Assembly: GCA_911728455.2 (NCBI GenBank)
Contig: OU452224.1
Span: 3,286,001 to 3,350,000 of the forward strand
Length of the DNA: 64,000 nucleotides
Reading direction: 5' to 3'
DNA from: Marthasterias glacialis
Lineage: Eukaryota > Echinodermata > Asteroidea > Forcipulatida > Asteriidae
Translations under genes and position numbers: made by a program
Notes under the pieces: model-generated
Told to the model about the DNA's origin: nothing
Databases searched by the model: none
What the model saw: only the letters and a program-made list of their open reading frames with translations
Shown here: piece by piece, positions 40,001 to 52,000 of the stretch
How the letters are laid out: each line of letters starts with the position of its first letter
How positions within the stretch are numbered: position 1 is the stretch's first letter

Positions 40001-43000
40001 TAGAATCTGTTACAGAGTGATGTAGAATTTGCTACAGAGTGATGTAGAATCTGTTACAGAGTGGTTAGCCTTTACAGGAGGACACAGATTCTGTTACAGA
40101 AGAGTGACAAAGGTGTCAACGTGAGAGGAAACCATTACAAAGCGGTCCAGATTCTGTTACAATGTAACAAGATTGTAAGAGTGACCAAAGTCTGGTATAG
40201 AACAATGATAGTTTTATACTGGCAAAACCCTACAATGATCTAAAACATACCCTTTTGTTAATTTCAACATAGACTTCTCTTGTGATCGAAACAGACTTTC
40301 TACGTTTGCTTTGCATATTATCAGCAGTGACTTCAAAGGCCTGCTTACTACTTCCAGCGACTGTTCTGGTCAAAACGTACGTACAATCACCCTGGAAGTT
40401 AAATTTGCCTCCATCAAACTGACCATAATGAGGATCACCCCATCCGTAACATTTGCGTGCCCCTGAAAATTTCAAAGAAATTACAAGTTACACACAATGT
40501 TTTGTTAACAAATTTACCTTCTTACTCTTTGTATACACTTTGTAATAACAAAAGGCATTTATTAGGCGATTGCATCAAAGTGCCTTACACTATTCCTTCC
40601 CCTGTGTATTGGGTCTTCAACATTCCCCAAACCATCTCAACTCCTTTGAAGTATGCAGCATAGGAAACCAAATTGGCGGACAGGTTGCTAATCATTCACA
40701 TTAACAATCATTACCGTCGCAGGGAACCGTTTACTACTTGGTAATGAGAAGTTAAAAGATTTTATTTTTTGCACTGGGGATCAAGAATATTAGTTGTGTT
40801 TTTTTTTTACCCATACACCGATGTGTGTTAAGCACTATACCACAGGCATATTCCTTGGGTGTGATTCGAACTCCAAAAATATAGGATTTGAACTGCCTCT
40901 AGCTGCCAGGCAATCTCGGTAGTCTAGTTGGTAATTGTCTGCTCTATAATGGGTTTGAATGGGTTCGAAACCAACCCAAGGAATATGCCTGTGGATTTTT
41001 TTTCACAGCACTTGGGAAAGTGCTGAGTATACAGTGCTTAACACACATCGGTGTATGGGTAAAAAAAAACCACAAATAATAAATTATAGTTAATTAGAAA
41101 TGTTCTATATATAGCACTTTATAAGGGTTTACAAGGTGCTGCGGCGCATTCAGCAGCCACTGCCAGAAACACCGGGGCAAACCCCTTCTCTCAGCGATAA
41201 GTAAACTGGGTTCTCTTTTACTTGCATTACACAACACACGGGACCTACAGCTTTACATCCCATCCAAAGGACGAAGCAATAATGGTTAAGTGTCTTGCTG
41301 AAGGACACAAGTGTCAAGACCAGGACTCAAACCCAGACTCTGCTGATCAGAAACACCAGAGCTTGAGGCCAGTGTGCTTGACCGCTTGGCCACGACACGC
41401 CACAAGTGTCACGCGTGGGATTCGAACCCACACTGTGATGACTCAGCCAACAGAACTTGAGTTTGATGTTCTAGACCGCTCGAGCATGACAAGCTGGTGT
41501 ATTTTATTTGAGGTATTTGTTGCATTGGTGGAAAGAAAGAACAATGATATAGCTTGACCCTATTTACCCCCATACTGATGTATAATAAGCACTGTAAACT
41601 GTCTTGAGCATTTGAAACTGACTTACTGACGTCGCAGTTCTTGCCACCCCATTCTGGTGGGCATTTGCAGGAGTAGCCGTTGCTTTCCTGAGACTTGAAG
41701 CATACTGCATCATGCTTGCATGGGTTTGGATCGCATCTATCAGGATCTGTCAAAGTACAGGCAGGGTAAAAGAAAACATCACTGGTTTGTTTTTGCCAGC
41801 AATTATCAGTAAGTGGTTCTAAAGGTTTAATGCTTTATTACAATCTGATTTGTAAGAATTGTTAAGATCAAACAAAAGTGGTACAAATCAACCAATTGTA
41901 TCATTGCACCATGGCAAAAATAATTGTCTGATAAAATCCAACCTAATTGAAATAGGTTTTTCATAACTGTATCTTTAAGAACATACCTGTGAACTTAAGC
42001 GTAAAAAAAAGTTGCTAAAGAGTCTAAAAAAGATACAATCATGTCATCAAACATCTGAGGACATGTAAATTACAACCTTTGAAATCTTGAAAGTACATTG
42101 TTGTTCTTTGAAGAGTAAACTTATTCTCATCCTCAAGTTTTCAATAAAAACACCATGGAATTAACCTGTGAAAATGTCACAAATTTGGCGGTCAGTTTTA
42201 TAGAAAAAAACAAAACATTAACATTTTATCAGGGATTCCTTATAATGGGGTAATAGACTGACCCATTAAGCCCCACTTACTAACGTAATGACCAATCACA
42301 GCCTTGACAATGCCACTGAAAGTCCGACAAAAGTCTGACACGTTAAAATTCCATTAGAGAAGTAAACAAACCACCGCCATTGTTGACACACAACAGCACA
42401 CACATCTGTACAAACGTGTATCGAATACGATTAGTGTGGGCCGCACCCGGACCACCGCTGCGATTGTGGCAAGAAAGTCACACCATGTGCTGTTGCTAGG
42501 CAGTTGCTAAGGTAAATTACTGGTTGCGTGTCAAGTTTGCTTGAAAATAAATTCGTTTTCACGCGTGTGTGGAGTACAGAAAAATATAGCGCCTCTGTGT
42601 CACAGGGTTGGTGTCCGCAACCACGTTATTTAGAATTTTTTTTTAAAAGAAGTTTCAGAGTGTGCGGTGGACGTATTTCCGTGTCATTTTTTGTGTTTAT
42701 TGTAAAAACTTCAGAAGGAAACAGGTCTTTGGAGGATTGGCACTGGTTTATACTTGATGAGCTTTCAGGCTGAGAGTAATTATTTTTTTTTTTTTATTAT
42801 TAATACTAGTTCTGTACTTTGTCTTAAACAATATTATCTAAATACTATTGTAAAACTCACCAGGACAGCCAAGAATTTCCACTCTCATAGCTGGACAGCC
42901 CTTGTAATCATTGACTGCAATACGAATGACTCGAGCTCGAATCTCAGTCTTGAAAAAGTTGGTCTTTATTCCGTTCTGATCACTATTTCCTGCGAAAATC

Positions 43001-46000
43001 TGCAACAAACAATCGTTAAACACAAACTTGTAAGATATTTGCATATGAAAATTCTCCGAAAACACAACTTTACAGGTATGACACATTATTTGTTTTTTTG
43101 GAAGTTCAAATTAATTCGAATCCCTTAGTTTTCAGTTTTCAAGGGAAACCGACTGGGAAAATGTTTAGATCAATTTTGGGGTGAACAAAGAAAAATAGAG
43201 TGGAGTGGGATTTGAACCTACGACCACCGGCTTAATGTACCGACACTCTGCAACTGAGCTATCTTTAAGTTTTCAATAAACCTATCTTCATCCAATTTGT
43301 GGAGATTTTATCAATTAAGGTGGTCCTGTTTTCACAAAATAGCTCAAAACCATTTTGAGCACCTTCCTATGTGTTGTTTCAATTTTGGTAAATCAAAATA
43401 AGAAGTAAAGTGTACATGGGCAGATCTGTTGTACACTGCAGTGTTTCAAATGCAAATTCTTCTCAGGGCTGTTTGTACGGATATCCATTTAATAAAAAAA
43501 AGCGTTGAGTTTTTTTTTTTTTTTTCAGTTTTACAATCACGACCAATCATTAAGAACCTATTAATTGTTGTCAATAAAAATAAACAAAAAATTCACTGAA
43601 AAATATATATCAAGCAAGAAGCTTACCTGTTTAATCGCATTGGTTTCTGTCACCCAAGCATATTTGGAGGGTTGCTTGGTGATGTAGTCATGCATAGCTG
43701 TGTACTCCACTGAGTAACTGGTAACCCAACATGACTCAACCGGATCTCCCTGGGTCTTGATACCAGTTACCACGGTAACATAACCAATGTCAATCTAGAA
43801 TAAAAAAAAACCCCAAGAACTGTAATTTTCTGCGATGAATGTCAGAGTTGTTGATTTGACTAGTAAGGGAATAAAAGAGTGGTGACGAGGTATTAATCAG
43901 CCGTTTGAAACCGTCAGCGTCGTTGCCCGTGTGATATAAAGGCCAGTGCCTTTATTGCATGGCCGCGACACTGTAAGGTTTTAAACAACCGATTAAGACC
44001 TTGTTACCACTCTTTTATTCCCATTCATATATGCCCTTTTATTGTTCAGAAATGAAATGTTGAAAAAAATCAGAGAACGATCCAGAAACCTTGCTCACTT
44101 TGCAATGATTGTTGCTGTATGAGCACATTTTGTTCAGGAGCCCAGCTTTGCACTATGAGTCAGTTTCGCGCCTCCTCATATATGTTTTCTAGTATTAGAG
44201 TATCAAAGCAGGAAACCAGACTAAAATAACCGGTCTTAAACAGCTCTAGCCCTGTCTTTATCAGACGCTTCATACCAGGTAAAAAAACAGAGGGTCTTTT
44301 GTTGGTATTTAACCACTTCCAAACAGTATTAATAAATATTGACTGTGCCTCTTTTCAGAATTTTTAGGAACAACCAAAATATATATATATATATATATTT
44401 TTAAAATATTGTTTGTCACAATGAAACCCTGACTAAACAAAGTAAAGACAAACATTCTCATAAAACACATTGGGATTTTTTGTTTTTTTTAGTTGACTTT
44501 TTGCTGTCAAGCTCTGTGTAACCATCTGTGATGTGTAAGAGTACTATATAAATGAATTTATTATTATAAATTATGGAATGCATTCCCCCTGAATCGGCCG
44601 ACCCTTGGCCAAAAGCCACAGCCGATAATCCGATTTGTTATGCAGGAATCTCAAACTTGCCTCCAATATGCTGAATACAATGATAACTAATGGTGGCAGC
44701 CTAACAATCTCTTGTAATCCTCGTTTGGACAACAAAGATGGAGGTCTGGCATCAGGAATTACACACAACAACAAAAAACGGAAAATGGAGTTTTCCAGCG
44801 TGAATTCCAGTACCCTTTCTCCCTCTTTGTTCGGAAGAAACAAAGCACAGCGCAGTGAGTGCATGCACTTGCACGCTACACAATGGAATGTCTGGGGGCG
44901 TAATTATATGTAAACTGACATGACTGGCCCAACCAAAAGAAGACATTCCAAAATTGTTTCCAATTGTAAATACGCATCCACCATTAATCAGTTTGAAAGA
45001 ACATTTTTATGATATGTAATTTTTGTACTGACTTGACAAAAATAAGCATGGTCTACAAAAGGCTGTTACCTGCAGGTAGATGTTTTTATCCTCAGGTGAG
45101 GCCATCCAGGCTATGTCATTATTGAGGCGCGCTTCACCTGGTCCAAAATTTACTGGATCATTGGTGCTGCTGGCAAATATGGACTCGTCAGGAATTCTAC
45201 CTTTCTCCATTCCAATACCACCACTGCAAGCAACTACAACGATTACCAGATTGGTTAGTGGCAAGTAACTACAATGATTAACCAGGTTGGTTAGTGGTAA
45301 GCAACTACAATGATTAACCAGGTTGGTTATTGGTGACCAACTACGATGATTAACCAGGTTGGTTATTGGTGAGCAACTACAATGATTAACCAGGTTGGTT
45401 AGTGGTGAGCAACTATAATGATTTACGAGGTTGGTTAGTGGCAAGCAACTACAATGATTAACCAGGTTGGTTAGTGGCAAGCAACTACAATGATTAACCA
45501 GGTTGGTTAGTGGTAAGCAACTACAATGATTAACCAGGTTGGTTAGTGGCAAGTAACTATAATGATTTACGAGGTTGGTTATTGGTGAGCAACTACAATG
45601 ATTAACCAGGTTGGTTAGTGGTGAGCAACTATAATGATTTACGAGGTTGGTTAGTGGCAAGCAACTACAATGATTAACCAGGTTGGTTATTGGTGAGCAA
45701 CTACAATGATTTACCAGGTTGGTTATTGGTAAGCAACTACAATGATTAACCAGGTTGGTTAGTGGCAAGTAACTATAATGATTTACCAGGTTGGTTAGTG
45801 GCAAGCAACAACAATGATTAACCAGGTTGGTTATTGGTAAGCAACTACAATGATTAACCAGGTTGGTTAGTGGCAAGTAACTATAATGATGTACGAGGTT
45901 GGTGAGTGGCAGGTTGGTTAGTGGTAAGCAACTACAATGATTAACCAGGTTGGTTAGTGGCAAGTAACTATAATGATTTACCAGGTTGGTTAGTGGCAAG

Positions 46001-49000
46001 CAACTACAATGATTAACCAGGTTGGTTAGTGGCAAGTAACTATAATGATTTACGAGGTTGGTTAGTGGCAAGCAACTACAATGATTAACCAGGTTGGTTA
46101 GTGGCAAGTAACTATAATGATTTACGAGGTTGGGTAGTGGCAAGCAACTACAATGATTAACCAGGTTGGTTATTGGTAAGCAACTACAATGATTAACCAG
46201 GTTGGTTAGTGGCAAGTAACTACAATGATTTACGAGGTTGGTTAGTGGCAAGCAACTACAATGATTAACCAGGTTGGTTATTGGTGAGCAACTACAATGA
46301 TTAACCAGGTTGGTTATTGGTGAGCAACTACAATGATTTACCAGGTTGGTTATTGGTAAGCAACTACAATGATTAACCAGGTTGGTTAGTGGCAAGTAAC
46401 TATAATGATTTACGAGGTTGGTTAGTGGCAAGCAACTACAATGATTAACCAGGTTGGTTATTGGTGAGCAACTACAATGATTTACCAGGTTGGTTATTGG
46501 TAACTGGTCATATGGGAAATTTGACATTTTGTGTCATAATTTCAACATAAATTCAAGCGTTATAAAAAATAACAACTGGACAAAGTTGTGCCCCATTTGT
46601 GAGACTCGCCCCCTTTCTTTATATCAAAAGTTGATAAAAATCAGACACTGCAATCTCCATAAAATGTAAGATTTTATGTGTTCTTCCATAAGCCTGTGTA
46701 CAAATTGTGCCTGCAGGAAGTCCGCGTGCTGTGGCTTTTTTGTGAACATGTGATGTGACATGTGACATGGTCTATAGGAATAATAAGTACGAAGTATAAA
46801 ATTAAACGGTACTGTCATGACTGCCGCCATATTAACATCGGTCGTGTGAGTTTATGCTAACATAATCTGTTTCACTGCACACTAGTTTGTGTTAACCTTT
46901 GCAATAATTAACACCAGCGGAATGCACCGCTGGTCTCAGAGATGGAGTTTCTTTCTCCTCACCATCCCAAAGATATTCAAACCAATTAGAGATTACAATG
47001 TCATGTTACAATCTAATGGCATCAATTTCCATGGAAGAACTTACCTGGTGGCATCATCTCCTTGACATCTCCAACTCCTGGAAACAAACAAAACAATTTT
47101 ATGATTAGTTTACGATTAGACCAGGGCCATATTTCGTAGGCTGCTTAAGCAAACGAAATATTGCTTACAAATGTTCTGCTAAGCAAAAATAAGCAGGATA
47201 CCAGTCACAGATTGTCTATGTGACATGGTATTTTGGCTGGTAACCTTATTCTGGTAAGCATAATTGTGTTGTGCTAAGCTCCTTTTTGTGCTTAAGCAGC
47301 TCTATGAGCGTCACCATTGTTCACTCATACAATACTCGAAGTACTGCAAAGAAAAAATCTGTTTGTTTCCCACCGAAGGGCATCATTATATCAAGAGTCT
47401 AGTCCGAGGCGTTAGGTTTTGAAATGATCTGAAAACTCAATTAAGACTTCACTTACTCATGCTATCGATCTTTACAAGAAAATTGAAAAAGCAACTACTT
47501 GATGCATATTCATAGATTTTGACTGTTTCTGCATTATCTAGCTTTTATTGACTTTCATATGTTTTTCTTGTCAACACACCCTACATTAGCCTTTGTCATG
47601 TTTGTCTTTAGTCTGTCGTCTTGTACATGTTTTGGTCTTATTTAGTATTTATTTTGTTTGTTTGTAAATAGTTTAAGGAACAAAAGCCTTCAGCTTTACC
47701 TAAACCTTATTTTTGTCCCACTGCTTATTACATATTGTGTAATTATTAATTCAATCATTGAAATTGTGTATATATGTAATTGAATGTAATGTTGTAATAT
47801 GCATTTGAATTTTGAATTGCAAGGACAATGATGAAATACATTTTAATGTTAATCTTAATTGTGGTATCGATATGCCGCGTCAACAGCAGGACACACAATC
47901 TGGTTGAGAGCAGCAATTTACAGGTTACAAATAGATCATATCAGAATAAGCCAAGTAGAGAAACCTTACACTTTTACTAATACATACCATCTTGCTTCAT
48001 GACGGCCATAAATGAATAAGCACCTTTAACAGTCTTAAATCTCCTCATTCTGAGTTTGTCACCCAGGGTTTTTCTGGGAAAGCCCCTGATTTTTCTGGTT
48101 GGTAACATTATGTGTGATGACTTATCATGAGCGTTTCCATCTCTATATATTGGACTGCGCCCGGGGGAGGCAAAGGCAATCATCTGACCAGAACGGATAT
48201 CAATCCAATCTTGTCTCTCCAGGGGCACCTACAAATTCAAAGATATGTAAACTGCTCCTGACAAAGGTTTTAGATAGAGTCAGTACTTACAAGAGGACCT
48301 AAACGACAACAGAGGTCCATGGGGAAAGTTCTCTTGTTGTCACTTTTTTATCCCTCGCTTTCTCCCATTGGTAAAATAACCAGTTCTAACCATCACATTT
48401 TTAACACATCAGATCATGAATGGTTCGGTTGAGATTCAAGTCAATGTAACCTTTATTTCCACTTCACAACAATACAATATTAACATGAGGAAAATACATG
48501 CGTCACAGTGGAGGTAAAATCCAAAAAGGGAGGCTCGTAGCGGGTGTGCCTTGACGAACAAAAAGAACAATTAAACAAGGTATGAACAAAACAATTAACA
48601 ACGAAACTAAATTTTAAACTGACAAAACAACAAATAAACAGTTGTATACGCTAGGTAGAATAAAACAAGTACAAGCAAATTTGAAATGGTGTTTTTAAGA
48701 GGAAAATGCAATTGAGTGTCTGAAGAAAAATGGGAATGCTTATGGTGAAACTAGAAAGATAAACTCACGTCCACCGTTTCTCCTCTCTTCCACCTCCCTT
48801 TCGGTACGTAAGTTTTTCCGACAATACCGAAAAGACCACTCTTGAGGTTGACTGGCTGTAAGACGTAGAAAGTCACAGACTCTCTAAATTTCGGGACAAA
48901 TTTCCATCCAGTAATGTAACTATAAATACAAAGTATAGCAAAAATGGTGCTGATATAAATGCTTCAAGGAAACAATTAACTTGTCAACATCTTCACCTGA

Positions 49001-52000
49001 GAACACAGTGAGACATGTATACACACACAAATTTCAAGAACCGGAAAAGGAATGCCTGAAAAACTCAGTTTAGAATTGTACACACGCTTTTGGTATGAGG
49101 TCAACAGTGGGTGACGTGTTAACACGCCCACGCATTCCATTGTGTAGCATGCACCTGTGTGCACCTGCATTCACTAACAGTGTTGCGCTTCAATTGACTC
49201 GTACAAAGAGGGACAGAGGGTACTGGAATTGTGTTATCCCCAATTACAGACCTTCTTCCTTTTGTTGGACAAATGAGGATTCCGAGAGATCGAGTGGCTG
49301 CCACGATTTTTGACCATTGTGTTCGGCATAATGAGAGGTAAGTTTGAGATTCCAGCATGCCATGGCTGATTATCGACCGTTGCTCATGACCAAGGGTTTG
49401 GCTGATTCAAGGGGAACACAAACCAGAATTTCTCAAAAGCGAACAAGAAACCCTGTTGCATTTTATGAGAAAGTTTGTTGTCATTACTTAGTTTAGTCTT
49501 GGTCTCAATGTGAAGATATCTTTAAAAAAATATTTGAGATATTCTCAAAACAAAGTTCTGAAATCTTGTGGGTGAACACGAAATTGCTAGTCTCAGAATT
49601 CCCAGTGGTAAGTTGTAGAAGAACGAGTGTGGCAGGCTAACGTTTTTTCCCACTGCCTTGCAAAAAAAAATGGCTACAAATATCGAACAAGTATAAATAA
49701 TAACACATATGACCCTAACAAAAATACTGCCTTGCACAGCAGTGCCTTATTCTTAACCCCTGACAAAGGTTTTGTATGTCTGCAATCTTGTTGTATGGGC
49801 CATAATTTCAACATTGTGTATGCATATAATTATGGTGTATTGACTTTCCAATGACTCATTCAGTCTTGTAGGGTTTTTAGTAACGCCATGTGCATGAATC
49901 TCTATTTGACTTAAATTGGTTCTACAAAAGAACCAGAAGTGAAACTACTCAACGTTTTGATCAGCATGCTCTAATCTTTTTCAGGAAAAAGCTGAACTCT
50001 GAAGCTAAAAAATGTTGTTTGTGTGTAATCTTGTTGATGTAAGAGGCATTATTTCAAGCAGTGAAGATCTGTACTCACTACTCAATCAGGTGTGGGTTCT
50101 CAATCAGAATGTGGGTTTGAATCCCGGCCTGGCCAGTCGCCACACTTGTGTCCTTGAGCAAGACACTTTACCATAATTGCTTTGTCCTTTGGATGGGACG
50201 TTAAGCCGTAGGTCCCATGTACTAGGATGGGTAGTGCAGGTTAAAGAACCCAGAACACTTATCGTGAAAGAGTAGGGGTTTACCCCGGTGTTTCTGGTTC
50301 AGATAGCAAGCATCCTTATCTACAGGTTTCCTCAGGCTTCCGAGCTACAGTGATTAAATTCGCTTTTGAGGCATCCTTGGTTTTATTACCAGAAATTGAT
50401 AATAATAATAATCAGGTAACAAGAAGACTAATTTTGTCTGTTTGCAGGGGCAACCTCACTTTAATTTTGTTTATTTATTTTGGTTAACCAAATGAATTTC
50501 AGCTGATCCAGCTTTTTATGTCGGGAATGAAAAGGCGCTGTTAACTAATGATGGATAATTTCCAGACTCCATGCAGTGTGTTCAAATCAACTGACTGCAC
50601 TTACACGGACAGCGTTCGTGACTGTTGATGCTTGAACCCACACCAATATTTGAAAGTTGTCATCACACATAAAACAAACAATGGACTGAGCAACTTACCA
50701 ATTACATGTAAGAGGATTGTCTACACTCACTACAAATGTTTTGTCAGATTGCGTTAGTCTCCAGTTTCGGACCAATGGGTAAATACCCCATTTTGTTGCA
50801 CAAATAACTGTAGGAAAAAAGTGAAATCAAAAATAACACAAGTGCAGAAATGCAGTTTGAAAGATTCGCTTTAAAGCACCAGGAGGTAATACATATTTGG
50901 AACAAAGGGAGAAGAAATATTTTCCCAGTCAAGAGTTACTCATCTTTTTAGGTATTTTTCTCTAAAACCCTCCTTATAACCCTCGCGTCAGCGGAGAGGT
51001 AAAATATAATCTAATTTTTACCAAATATGGTATTTTTTTTTCAATGGGCCAATAAGGCCAAGATTCCATGTAATCCTCACCCTTGGTATACCCCCCAAGC
51101 CTGTAGACTCCCATTGGCCAGACCCTAACCACTGCAGAGTAAGGAGTGTTGAAAGACAGCAGCCACCTGTCACAGTGTAGTAATTGATTGACCTTGTGGC
51201 TAAGGATCCTTGGCACAGGGCGATATGCAATTTGTGTAAACAGCTTGTGCGGCATGTGGATCTTAAATAACACAAGTCTAAGTCTTCGCTGGCACTCCAA
51301 TTCACCCCCACAGTGATTTATAATGGCTTTGGGCTTGCAGGGTGGGTTATTGACCTTAAAAGACACGGTGGACGAAATTTTAACCTCCTGGATCCAGCGA
51401 AGTTTTTGATTAATGGAGATGCACTGAGGGTTAAAAAAAGTCTTTACTCGGAGTCAAAAGCAAAAAAAAAAAAAACTTACCCGGACAGCCCAAAACTTCA
51501 AAGCGAAGACCGATTTGGTTGGACCATTCCTCCACTAAGATCCTGACATACTGCACCTTGTATTCATCTTTGAAGAACACACTAACCACACTATCTGAAT
51601 CAGTGTTGCTAAAGAAGATCTTAAAGAAATAAAAAAACCCAGAAATGTCAAAGAGTGTATTTTATCCTTTGCTTGCACCCAAGTATGAGAAGAGAGAAAA
51701 AACACACCATTGGATCAACAAACTTACTTGCTATTTCACCTTTCAGAGACCATAACAGCTGTAAAGGGAAGAATTACCTTAGTTCAAAGGATAAGTATTG
51801 CCTTACTTTTAAAGCCCCAGCTCAACATTGGTAAAACTGACTGTAAATGCTTCCATTCTTTGCACAAATCAAGATATATGTAACAAAACCAACATGTGAA
51901 AATTTCAGACTCATTTCGTCATTTCATTTGCAAGAAAAAGGTTAAAAATGCATTCAGCATTTTTGTGCGCATTCCTAAAGGACAGAGATTTCGTCTGTCC

